From Bacteroidales bacterium (GTDB lineage: Bacteria > Bacteroidota > Bacteroidia > Bacteroidales > VadinHA17), in contig PMEC01000079.1 in NCBI GenBank assembly GCA_003155705.1, positions 7,768-13,510 of the forward strand: 5,743 bases of DNA, in the 5' to 3' direction. Under the pieces are notes generated by a model that made no database searches, had not been told where the DNA came from, and worked only from the letters and a program-made list of their open reading frames with translations. Made by a program: the position numbers and the translations under genes. Of this stretch, positions 1 to 5,743 are shown piece by piece; position 1 is the first letter of the stretch, and the number at the start of each line of letters is the position of its first letter.

Positions 1-24
1 CAGCTGCAAAACCAGCTGCAAAAC
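1..24 (+). repeat. Two tandem 12-base units encoding AAKP
   Basis: The unit CAGCTGCAAAAC occurs twice without a gap (1-12 and 13-24), and CAGCAG starts a third, diverged copy. In the coding frame this gives the AAKP tandem. More copies may lie to the left of the window. Such short in-frame repeats in a basic tail can vary in number between strains. Confidence 0.75.
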
Positions 25-41
25 CAGCAGTTAAGAAGTAA
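1..41 (+). CDS. C-terminal end of an upstream protein with an Ala/Lys/Pro tail (partial)
   Basis: Only the last 12 full codons and a TAA stop are inside the window. The frame starting at base 3 reads AAKPAAKPAVKK and then stops at 39-41. The repeated AAKP unit and the basic end resemble the disordered tails of HU-like or histone H1-like DNA-binding proteins and of some Bacteroidota ribosomal proteins, but the fragment is too short to name a family. The frame is supported by the strong intrinsic terminator 28 bases after the stop. The other two frames also stop nearby (SCKTSCKTSS and QLQNQLQNQQLRSN), but their composition is less protein-like. Confidence 0.6.
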   Translation, partial: AAKPAAKPAVKK

Positions 42-68
42 TTAATAAAATTGTTACTTTATATAAAT

Positions 69-95
69 CCCCGGGAAATCCCCGGGGTTTTTTTT
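69..95 (+). terminator. Strong rho-independent terminator
   Basis: A perfect 7-base-pair all-GC stem pairs CCCCGGG (69-75) with CCCGGGG (81-87) around the 5-base loop AAATC, and eight T residues follow (88-95). It lies 28 bases after the upstream TAA and only 18 bases before the ATG at 114. It should end the upstream transcript, and it limits where the promoter of the next gene can be. Confidence 0.9.
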
Positions 96-113
96 AAGAG
101 CGGACTGTAGGAT

Positions 114-1226
114 ATGAGAAAGATTTTAAGGTGGCTGATATTTATTCTGTCAACAGCAGCTTTAATTTGGTTGGTCATCTTGTTATTGATCCATATAACA
201 CCTTTACCTCCTGAAGATGAAATGACTTATGCGCGACAAACTCTCTCTGAAGCCGGACGTGGTAAAGCTGACACATACTCAAAAAAACTTTATTCCGAAG
301 CTAAAGCCGATTATGATTCAGCTATGGCTATCTGGAGAAGAGAAAATAAGCGGTTTCTCTTTTTCAGGCATTACGAAAAGGTTGAAACGTATGCAAAACT
401 TTCGGCAAAAACAGCCAACCAGGCTAATGAAAGTTCTGAGACAAACAGTAGCACTCTGAAGATCAGGCTAAAAGATAAGATTGACTCGATTACCAAAACC
501 GCGTATAACATTAATAAATTCTTTGGCCGTTACCCGATGCCAACTGAAATAAGAAACCGTATTTCAAAGGGTAACTTTTTACTTCAGGAGGGCGAAGTTG
601 CTTATAATAAAGGCCAGTACCTCCCTGCAAATACAAAAATTACAGAATCTGAATACCTGCTTACAGGCGTTTATGACAATGCAATTGCAGAACTAAAGGA
701 TTATTTTAAATCATTTTCAACCTGGAAACAATGGACCCAGTCAGCAATCGATGAATCAAAAAAGAGCAGAAGTTACTCAATCATTGTGGATAAGTTCTCA
801 AGGAAATGTTATGTTTACCTGAGGGGTGAAAAAAAATATGAATTCGAGGCAGAACTTGGAAGAAACTGGGTCGGCGACAAAAGAAGGATGGGTGATTTAG
901 CCACTCCCGAAGGTAATTACAAAATTGTAAATAAATTCCATGGAAAGGAGACTGAATATTATAAGTCACTTTCCCTTGATTATCCAAATGCCAGAGATAA
1001 AGAAAGGTTTCAGGATGAGATGTCGAAAGGGACATTACCCGCCTGGGCAAAAATCGGTGGGGGTATTGAAATACATGGCGGGGGAGGGAAAGGTGTTGAC
1101 TGGACAGAAGGATGCATAGCTCTGACTGATTCTGAAATAGACCTTGTATATAATATTGCAAAAGTCGGAACTCCTGTGACCATAGTCGGATCAATAAAAA
1201 ATATTAGTCAGATACTTGATAATTAG
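114..1226 (+). CDS. Membrane-anchored L,D-transpeptidase-fold (YkuD) protein with a variant TEGC active site
   Basis: This 370-residue protein has one N-terminal membrane segment (about residues 6-27), so the rest probably lies in the periplasm. Residues 35-215 are charged and mostly helical-looking, without a family I recognise. Residues 221-359 form a YkuD domain: a first strand pair (YSIIVDKFSRKCYVYL), ATPEGNYKI at 263-271, the His of EIHGGGG (H321), and the nucleophile region DWTEGCIALTD (C334). The usual Ser/Thr-His-Gly-Cys is Thr-Glu-Gly-Cys, and the Arg normally two residues after Cys is Ala. This matches the 'WTxGCIAL' branch of the family and recalls E. coli YafK/DpaA, which cleaves Lpp from peptidoglycan. 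A cell-wall 3-3 cross-linking, protein-linking or hydrolytic role is possible; YkuD membership is firm, the reaction is not. The ATG at 114 gives a complete signal anchor; TAGGAT just before it is at best a weak ribosome site. The gene leads a probable three-gene operon. Confidence 0.9.
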   Translation: MRKILRWLIFILSTAALIWLVILLLIHITPLPPEDEMTYARQTLSEAGRGKADTYSKKLYSEAKADYDSAMAIWRRENKRFLFFRHYEKVETYAKLSAKTANQANESSETNSSTLKIRLKDKIDSITKTAYNINKFFGRYPMPTEIRNRISKGNFLLQEGEVAYNKGQYLPANTKITESEYLLTGVYDNAIAELKDYFKSFSTWKQWTQSAIDESKKSRSYSIIVDKFSRKCYVYLRGEKKYEFEAELGRNWVGDKRRMGDLATPEGNYKIVNKFHGKETEYYKSLSLDYPNARDKERFQDEMSKGTLPAWAKIGGGIEIHGGGGKGVDWTEGCIALTDSEIDLVYNIAKVGTPVTIVGSIKNISQILDN

Positions 1227-1236
1227 ACGTTCCGAA

Positions 1237-2028
1237 ATGGAAAATGACGGTAATAATATTGAAAAACCTGTCCTGGAACCTGTTGATGAACGTAGCGAAT
1301 TGGTCCGGATGCTTCTACGATCTTTTCAGAAGACCTACTATAATGCTATATTGAGACTGATTATCAGGAAGACACTTTTTGTCATACTGATTTTTTCCAC
1401 AGTTCTATTCATTTTTTTATGGTTCATTTATATAGTTCCCTGTTTGCAGGAAACCGGCAAAGGCGAAAAAGTCCAACCGGTAAATATTGCTGAATTAAAG
1501 AATGATGCTGCCTATAAAAAACAAATATTGCAACTTGGAAAAGATACTCAAAGATTGTCAAGGAAATTCAATGCTTATACTCCCGGGCAATCATATTTAG
1601 TCATTAACACTACCGATAACAGGTTTTCTCTATATAGAAACAGAACACTTATCAGGGATGGGTTTTGCAGCACAGGCAGTTACACAAGACTGACCAATGC
1701 AGAAGGATCAAGGCAGTGGATATTTAAAACACCAAAAGGACGATTCTGGATTCATGAAAAGATCACATCCCCGCTGTGGGTAAGACCCGATTGGTCATTT
1801 GTTGAGGAGGGTATTCCTATACCACCCGCAAATGATGAATCGCGATATGAATATGGAGTCCTTGGTGATTATGCAATGAGTCTGGGAGATGGTTACCTCA
1901 TTCATGGTACTATTTATAAACGCTTCCTTGGCATGCCTGTAACACATGGTTGTGTCAGATTAAATGATGATGATCTGGAAGCAATCTACAACACTCTGAA
2001 TATCGGATCTAAAGTTTATATCTTTTAG
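1237..2028 (+). CDS. Membrane-anchored L,D-transpeptidase (YkuD) with canonical THGC active site
   Basis: The chosen ATG lies 10 bases after the previous stop and gives 263 residues. An in-frame TTG at 1216 would overlap the upstream gene and add only seven residues, so ATG is preferred. About 43 cytoplasmic residues precede one membrane segment (about 45-70). The YkuD domain spans about 120-263, with TPKGRFWIH, a PDW motif, LGDYAMSLGDGYLIHG carrying H223, and VTHGCVRLNDDDLEAIY carrying His237, Gly238, nucleophile Cys239 and Arg241. All catalytic residues of the family are present. Active members form 3-3 cross-links in peptidoglycan or attach proteins to it by attacking the tetrapeptide stem through an acyl-enzyme on Cys. 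The domain ends within a few residues of the stop, as is normal for simple family members. Its place after a second YkuD gene with a variant motif suggests divided labour rather than plain redundancy. Confidence 0.93.
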   Translation: MENDGNNIEKPVLEPVDERSELVRMLLRSFQKTYYNAILRLIIRKTLFVILIFSTVLFIFLWFIYIVPCLQETGKGEKVQPVNIAELKNDAAYKKQILQLGKDTQRLSRKFNAYTPGQSYLVINTTDNRFSLYRNRTLIRDGFCSTGSYTRLTNAEGSRQWIFKTPKGRFWIHEKITSPLWVRPDWSFVEEGIPIPPANDESRYEYGVLGDYAMSLGDGYLIHGTIYKRFLGMPVTHGCVRLNDDDLEAIYNTLNIGSKVYIF

Positions 2029-2049
2029 TCTGACTGAAATAGAGATATC

Positions 2050-2850
2050 ATGGAAACAGAAATTGAAAAGAAATCAAACATCATAAAAACAGTATTTTAC
2101 GTTCTGTGTTCTTTACTTCTTGTCTTCATGACATATTATGCGGTGATGTCAGCTTTAGGTCCCGGAAGAAAGATTGCTGAGATTAACAACGAATATGGGT
2201 ATAAAGTACCTGAAAATTCAAAAACTGATGAAAGAATATTTTCTGACTCAGTCTTCAAATCGATTAACCGTGAAAAGTCATTTTACCAGGCAAGGGTACT
2301 GATGGCCGAATCAGACTCTATCTGCCTTGCATTAAATCTTTCAGACAGTACTGCTGTTCTTGAAATAGAAGGTGTTTCAGTGCATAAAGCAAAAATATCA
2401 GAAATAACCGTCAGTAAAGTATTTCGAAAAGCGAATGAATATTCAGTCACTTCGATGCTGGCAACTCCTTTTGCAATCATGAATGATTATTCCACCATAA
2501 GAAAAGAGCCGGTGATGATAAAGATGGCGCCTAAAGATACATCAGAGTACAAACCCGACATCCTGCCGGATACAACTAATTCCGAAGCCGTAAATTATAT
2601 TTTTGAAATGTCGAATGGGACCAGATTATATGTGTATCAGAATTTAGAAGAAAATAAGGGAGACAAATTAAACCGTTTCAAGTTTGACCTGAACGACAGA
2701 TTAAGGAATTTCAGACATAATCTTAAAAGCATCATTGATCTGAAAGTATCGGAATACCATCCTTCAATCAGGATATATCTGGCAAAAGCCGACGCTAAAA
2801 TTATTTACAGGGCATTGCCCAAACACGGGTTGATTTCAGTTTTCTGGTAG
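2050..2850 (+). CDS. Membrane-anchored exported protein of unknown function, partner of the L,D-transpeptidase pair
   Basis: I do not recognise the family. The 266-residue product has a short basic cytoplasmic end, one membrane segment (about residues 12-34, rich in Leu, Val, Phe and Tyr) and a roughly 230-residue C-terminal part that should lie outside the membrane. Residues 76-125 alternate like beta strands (DSICLALNLSDSTAVLEIEG). Residues 150-200 hold a Pro- and Asp-rich stretch, 205-235 look helical and basic, and 238-266 look like strands ending in Trp. Its only cysteines are residue 20, in the membrane, and residue 92, and no HG..GC motif is present, so it is not an active YkuD enzyme. 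It starts 21 bases after the second transpeptidase gene and shares its topology, which suggests a co-transcribed accessory, scaffold or regulator. The ATG fits the membrane segment; no strong ribosome site is visible. Confidence 0.8.
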   Translation: METEIEKKSNIIKTVFYVLCSLLLVFMTYYAVMSALGPGRKIAEINNEYGYKVPENSKTDERIFSDSVFKSINREKSFYQARVLMAESDSICLALNLSDSTAVLEIEGVSVHKAKISEITVSKVFRKANEYSVTSMLATPFAIMNDYSTIRKEPVMIKMAPKDTSEYKPDILPDTTNSEAVNYIFEMSNGTRLYVYQNLEENKGDKLNRFKFDLNDRLRNFRHNLKSIIDLKVSEYHPSIRIYLAKADAKIIYRALPKHGLISVFW

Positions 2851-2864
2851 TTAATAATCCGTAC

Positions 2865-2944
2865 TTCAGGAATGGGAATGATTCGGATCTTATCCAGGTA
2901 ATCTTATTATCTTTATATTGATTACTAATAAATTAATTCCTGAA
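2865..2944 (+). other. Nested inverted repeats forming a possible structured leader before the cytochrome gene
   Basis: A perfect 9-base inverted repeat, TTCAGGAAT (2865-2873) and ATTCCTGAA (2936-2944), encloses two smaller ones: GGAT/ATCC with loop CTT (2885-2895) and GTAATC/GATTAC (2898-2903 and 2920-2925). Folded as RNA, this is a three-way junction whose closing stem ends three bases before the ATG at 2948. No T-run follows, so it is not an intrinsic terminator. It could be a regulatory leader or a protein-binding site, or partly chance in AT-rich DNA. Confidence 0.4.
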
Positions 2945-2947
2945 ATC

Positions 2948-3340
2948 ATGAAAATATTAAAAACTCTTGCAAGAACGTTTCTTCTTTCCCTGGTTTTGAT
3001 TTTACTATTAGGGGAGACAGAAACCCGGGGTCAGCAGGCGGGCAAATCTACTGCGCCATTCCCCGAAACTTTAAATAGAATCTTCTCGAATTCCTGTACT
3101 CCTTGTCATACAAATAAAGGGGGCTTGATGTCCAGGTCCAGACTAAATTTTAACGACTGGACACTATACTCTCCTGAAAAACAAAAAGAAAAGGCTGACC
3201 TGATTCGTTCAGTGCTGGAGAAAGAAAAAATGCCACCCAAAAGTGCACGCGAAAGCAGGCCTGAAATTATTCTGACAAAAGAGCAGATTGGATTGATTAA
3301 AAATTGGGCTGACTCTTTGAACTCCGTCAATAAAAAGTAG
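2948..3340 (+). CDS. Small exported monohaem c-type cytochrome / haem-binding domain protein
   Basis: The product has 130 residues from the ATG at 2948. An in-frame TTG at 2918 would add ten residues but would weaken the compact signal peptide, so ATG is chosen. Residues 1 to about 28 are a signal peptide (MKILKTLARTF, then a Leu/Val-rich core). The mature part carries one haem c attachment motif, CTPCH (C50, C53, H54), with H54 as the proximal ligand. M95 in EKEKMPPK is the likely distal ligand. The pattern NDWTLYSPEKQKEKA, then MPP, then LTKEQIGLIKNWA matches the haem-binding domain proteins common in Bacteroidota. It should work in the periplasm as an electron carrier or haem sensor and needs the cytochrome c maturation system, which is not in this window. 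It stands between an envelope operon and a transporter, and neither shows its redox partner. Confidence 0.88.
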   Translation: MKILKTLARTFLLSLVLILLLGETETRGQQAGKSTAPFPETLNRIFSNSCTPCHTNKGGLMSRSRLNFNDWTLYSPEKQKEKADLIRSVLEKEKMPPKSARESRPEIILTKEQIGLIKNWADSLNSVNKK

Positions 3341-3396
3341 TTGGAAACTTATTTATTCTTTTGATAAACATTATTTATTGAAGGAATTTAATCTGA

Positions 3397-3432
3397 AGAA
3401 TCTCCGTTGGGAATTCTAAACCTTTTTCTTTT
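3397..3432 (+). terminator. Weak terminator-like hairpin after the cytochrome gene
   Basis: AGAAT (3397-3401) pairs with ATTCT (3413-3417). An inner TCC/GGG stem, with one U-G pair, closes the loop GTT, and one C-A mismatch interrupts the helix. The T-rich stretch TTTTTCTTTT (3423-3432) begins five bases after the stem. The stem is weak and the T-run is offset, so this may end the transcript only partly. Confidence 0.35.
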
Positions 3433-3454
3433 AAACCATAGGTATATTTCAAAA

Positions 3455-3485
3455 AATAATGTAGGTTTGAAGAGACTACTATATT
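3455..3485. repeat. Imperfect 10-base inverted repeat over the transporter promoter region
   Basis: The arms AATAATGTAG (3455-3464) and CTACTATATT (3476-3485) are complementary at 8 of 10 positions around an 11-base spacer. Their centres are 21 bases apart, two helical turns. They overlap the candidate -7 box and end 12 bases before the start codon, a fitting place for a dimeric repressor or a small leader hairpin. Confidence 0.35.
3462..3469 (+). promoter_or_regulatory. Candidate Bacteroidota -7 promoter box for the nucleoside transporter
   Basis: TAGGTTTG matches the Bacteroidota -7 consensus TAnnTTTG in all fixed positions and lies 28 bases before the ATG at 3498. The expected TTTG near -33 is not present at the usual spacing: bases 3439-3442 read TAGG. 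The box sits in the left half of an imperfect dyad (3455-3485), which could be an operator. This is a short motif in AT-rich DNA, so the call is modest. Confidence 0.35.
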
Positions 3486-3497
3486 AATTATTTCGTT

Positions 3498-4775
3498 ATG
3501 GGAAGATTTACAGGAATAATCGGCATTGTTATAATACTGGGACTAGCATTCTTGTGGTCAAATAATCGTAAAGCCATAAATTACAGGCTTGTCATAACCG
3601 GTTTAATCTTACAGATCGTACTGGCGATTTTTATCCTGAAAGTTCCGATTGGCCAGGAAATCTTTTACTGGCTTGGTAAAGCAATTAATAAATTGCTTGA
3701 TTTTTCGAAGGAAGGTGCCTTATTCATTTTTGGTGATCTTACAAAAGTCACCCAGATACTTCCTGAAGGCGTCGTAAAAAGCGGAATTTTCCTGTTTATT
3801 CTTCTGCCTACAATAATTTTTGTATGCGTCCTGGTAGCAATTGCATATCATATTGGCCTGATGCAAAGAGTTGTAGCCGGTATAGCCAGGTTTGTGCATT
3901 GGGCAATGAGAGTAAGTGGGAGCGAGGCCCTATCAAATGTGGCCAGTGCATTTGTAGGCCAGGTTGAGGCTCAGATTATGATACGTCCTTACCTTCCTGG
4001 AATGACACGATCCGAACTTCTTGCCTCAATGACCGGCAGTATGGCTTGCATAGCCGGTGGAGTTATGGCTGTCTATATCTCAATGGGAGTTCCTGCATCT
4101 TATCTTCTTGCTGCCAGTCTGATGGCCGCTCCGGGGGCATTGGTAATCGCAAAAATTGTTTATCCTGAAACGGAAGAATCTGAGACACAAGGAATCGTTA
4201 AACTAGAAGTCAAAAAAGAGCATTCAAATATAATGGATGCAATTTCCCAGGGTGCAAGCGATGGCATGAAAGTTTCAATTAATGTCGTAGCAATGCTTAT
4301 CGGGGTTATAGCACTGATAGCTCTGATCGATGCATTACTGGGATACTTCGGGCATTTCCTTTCATGGATAGGTGTCTCTCTTAATATTGTAGGGCTGAAT
4401 GTAGATCATTTAAGACTGAAAGATGTTGTAGGTTCGTTCTTTTCACTTTTTGCAATTGTAATGGGAGTGCCTGTAAAAGAATCATTATCAGTGGGCTCCC
4501 TTATGGGAACAAAAATGGTTATCAATGAATTTGTGGCTTATACCGATCTCTCACCCATGATTCAGCATGGAATTCTCAGTGCTAAATCAGTTGTAATTGC
4601 AAGTTTTGCTCTTTGCGGTTTCGCCAACTTCAGTTCTGTGGCAATTCAACTCGGGGGTATTGGTGCTCTGGCCCCAAGCCGGAAGGCAGACCTTGCAAGC
4701 CTTGGACTTAAAGCAATGATTTGCGGGACAATGGCATCTTATATTTCTGCCACTCTGGCAGGAATTCTTGTTTAA
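3498..4775 (+). CDS. Concentrative nucleoside transporter, CNT (NupC) family
   Basis: At 425 residues the length fits bacterial CNT proteins, and the order of motifs follows V. cholerae CNT: SNNRKAINYR after the first helix, VPIGQE at 49-53, LPTIIF, the substrate motif GQVEAQ (154-159) followed by IRPYLPGMTRSEL, CIAGGVMA (184-191), NEFVAY (343-348) and CGFANFSS (373-380), then GGIGALAPSRKADL. E157, E344, F375, N377 and S380 correspond to ribose- and base-contacting residues. Family members import nucleosides through the inner membrane with Na+ or H+, as trimers with eight membrane helices per chain. Compared with vcCNT as I remember it, the Na+ ligand N149 is S150, Na+ ligand S183 is C184 and base-contact T155 is V156, so ion coupling and base preference may differ. 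The ATG at 3498 aligns with the family start; no Shine-Dalgarno is seen. It is probably transcribed alone. Confidence 0.95.
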   Translation: MGRFTGIIGIVIILGLAFLWSNNRKAINYRLVITGLILQIVLAIFILKVPIGQEIFYWLGKAINKLLDFSKEGALFIFGDLTKVTQILPEGVVKSGIFLFILLPTIIFVCVLVAIAYHIGLMQRVVAGIARFVHWAMRVSGSEALSNVASAFVGQVEAQIMIRPYLPGMTRSELLASMTGSMACIAGGVMAVYISMGVPASYLLAASLMAAPGALVIAKIVYPETEESETQGIVKLEVKKEHSNIMDAISQGASDGMKVSINVVAMLIGVIALIALIDALLGYFGHFLSWIGVSLNIVGLNVDHLRLKDVVGSFFSLFAIVMGVPVKESLSVGSLMGTKMVINEFVAYTDLSPMIQHGILSAKSVVIASFALCGFANFSSVAIQLGGIGALAPSRKADLASLGLKAMICGTMASYISATLAGILV

Positions 4776-4786
4776 ATAGACCGTTG

Positions 4787-4808
4787 CCTCACCCCCTTTA
4801 GGGAGAGG
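4787..4808. terminator. GC-rich stem-loop between convergent genes
   Basis: CCTC (4787-4790) pairs with GAGG (4805-4808), and CCC pairs with GGG (4801-4803) around a CTTTA-type loop, with an asymmetric A/AC interior loop. It lies 11 bases after the transporter stop and 11 bases from the stop of the opposing gene, so it could serve both. On the + strand the T-rich run TTTTATTTTA starts only at 4818; on the - strand no T-run follows. Termination is therefore plausible but unproven. Confidence 0.45.
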
Positions 4809-4819
4809 TCAAAAAGGTT

Positions 4820-5743
4820 TTATTTTATCTTATATAATATCAGCGATTCAGCATCCTTTATATAAATATTATTCCCGGCGATAACCGGAAACGCATAGAT
4901 GGGCGTTTCCGACATTTTGAATTTGGCAAGTTCAGTATAAGCTTTCCCGTCAGGTTTAAGAACAATAAGGTAGTCAGTACTTGTGAGACCTATAATAACT
5001 GAACCACAGTCGACTATTGTGGAAAAATCACTGTTGACTACATTATCGATCCAGGCAGTCTGTCCGGTAGAATAATTCAGACAATAGAGTCTCCTCTGAT
5101 CTGTAAATCCATAAAGAAATCCATCTTTTAGGACAGGAGTGTTCCATTTGGCACCGACTTCAGCGTTTGCCCATAAATCTTTGGTTGTATACTGGTCACC
5201 CTGCTTTTCAACTTTAAGTGCCTTTGACCCCAGACCCTGGCCCGAATAAACTAAAGTCTGCCTGTCAATGAACGGACTGACACAGTTATAGAACATGCGT
5301 TGAGGAATTGCAGCTATTTGAAAAAGTAGTTTTCCGTCTGACAAACCAAGAGCCATGACGTTCTTTTCTGTGAAAACAATCAAAAGCTTCTTACCCTCAA
5401 TAACCATAACCGATGGTGAAGAATAGGCGGGACCATCACCGGCCCATTTCCACTTTTCGTTCCCTGTGTTCATGTCGTATGCAATTACCTGACCATCATC
5501 CTTCTTCCCGACATGGACAATACACATTCCATCCACAATCAGGGGAGACATTCCGGTGAAAAATGTAGGCAAAGCATTAGTAGTATTCTCTTTTCTCCAG
5601 AGCAACTTTCCTGTTGCAGCATCAAGGCAGGAAAGGACACCTGATGCTCCTAATGTGACAATCTTACCATTTGCTACTGCAGGTGTGCTTCTTGGGCCGG
5701 GATGCTGTGAAGCTGATGGCCCGGTGACTGCCATTGCTGCATA
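4820..5743 (-). CDS. PQQ-like beta-propeller repeat protein (BamB-like fold), N-terminus beyond the window
   Basis: The frame is open to the right edge and begins YAAMAVTG, so the ATG at 5732-5734 is probably internal; about 307 residues are visible. Counting from that Met, propeller blades with the usual strand-turn pattern are GVLSCLDAATGKLLWRKE (32-49), GQVIAYDMNTGNEKWKW (81-97), KNVMALGLSDGKLLF, RRLYCLNYSTGQTAWID and DYLIVLKPDGK, ending in ESLILYKIK. The D-x-x-T/S-G-x-x-x-W core is typical of PQQ-like repeats (PQQ_2 type). Members are either quinoprotein dehydrogenases that bind PQQ or non-enzymatic propellers such as BamB. No PQQ-ligating disulfide of vicinal cysteines is visible, so a scaffold or exported binding role is more likely. 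The missing start probably carries a signal peptide and the first one or two blades. It converges with the transporter gene, with 44 bases between stops, and shows no functional link to it. Confidence 0.85.
   Translation of the reverse strand, partial: YAAMAVTGPSASQHPGPRSTPAVANGKIVTLGASGVLSCLDAATGKLLWRKENTTNALPTFFTGMSPLIVDGMCIVHVGKKDDGQVIAYDMNTGNEKWKWAGDGPAYSSPSVMVIEGKKLLIVFTEKNVMALGLSDGKLLFQIAAIPQRMFYNCVSPFIDRQTLVYSGQGLGSKALKVEKQGDQYTTKDLWANAEVGAKWNTPVLKDGFLYGFTDQRRLYCLNYSTGQTAWIDNVVNSDFSTIVDCGSVIIGLTSTDYLIVLKPDGKAYTELAKFKMSETPIYAFPVIAGNNIYIKDAESLILYKIK

Noticed and set aside
55..62. TACTTTAT as a -7 box for the first YkuD gene
   Set aside because: It lacks the fixed TTTG end of the consensus and lies before a strong terminator, so support is too weak to annotate.
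229..459. Open frame of 76 codons on the + strand inside the first YkuD gene
   Set aside because: It lies wholly inside a well-supported gene in another frame, has no recognisable domain and is rich in Lys and Gln with no protein-like pattern.
781..1194. Open frame of 137 codons on the - strand opposite the YkuD domain
   Set aside because: It is antisense to the catalytic domain, where conserved motifs fix the + strand as coding; the product is His- and Ser-rich with no known fold.
1216..1236. TTG start for the second L,D-transpeptidase, overlapping the first gene by 11 bases
   Set aside because: It adds only seven residues with no function and has no ribosome site; the ATG at 1237 is the simpler start.
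2283..2480. Open frame of 65 codons on the - strand within the third gene
   Set aside because: It is a short antisense shadow without start signals or motifs, while the + strand frame has a clear membrane segment and fits the operon.
2918..2947. TTG start for the cytochrome gene
   Set aside because: It would place ten extra residues before a compact, typical signal peptide that begins at the ATG at 2948.
3106..3330. Open frame of 74 codons on the - strand opposite the cytochrome gene
   Set aside because: It is antisense to a gene with a signal peptide and haem motif and shows no feature of its own.
3349..3379. Two copies of TTATTTATT, 22 bases apart
   Set aside because: This is plain AT-rich sequence in an intergenic gap and is easily explained by composition.

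Overview
The window looks like chromosomal DNA of a Bacteroidota bacterium, probably of the order Bacteroidales or a relative. Base composition is AT-leaning, Shine-Dalgarno sequences are almost absent before the starts, and one start is preceded by a TAnnTTTG-type -7 box. The protein types also fit: a Bacteroidota-style haem-binding domain protein, a CNT nucleoside transporter and a PQQ-like propeller. The assignment is inference from gene style; no marker gene is present.

Layout. Bases 1-41 are the last codons of an upstream + strand gene with an Ala/Lys/Pro tail, closed by a strong intrinsic terminator (69-95). A compact + strand set follows: an L,D-transpeptidase-fold protein with a variant TEGC motif (114-1226), a second one with the canonical THGC motif (1237-2028), and a membrane-anchored protein of unknown function (2050-2850). 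Gaps are 10 and 21 bases, so they are probably one transcript. Each has one N-terminal membrane segment and an exported C-terminal domain, suggesting joint work on the cell wall.

A 97-base spacer with nested inverted repeats leads to a small exported monohaem cytochrome-like protein (2948-3340). A 157-base spacer follows, with a weak terminator-like hairpin and a candidate promoter inside an imperfect dyad. It precedes a CNT-family nucleoside transporter (3498-4775) whose Na+-site and base-contact residues differ from the Vibrio cholerae transporter. On the - strand, converging on it, lies the C-terminal part of a PQQ-like beta-propeller protein that runs off the right edge (4820-5743).

I see no mobile element, CRISPR array, tRNA or rRNA, and no clear new defence or mobile system. 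The points most worth following are the mismatched L,D-transpeptidase pair with its unknown partner, the structured leader before the cytochrome gene, and the altered ion-site residues of the transporter.
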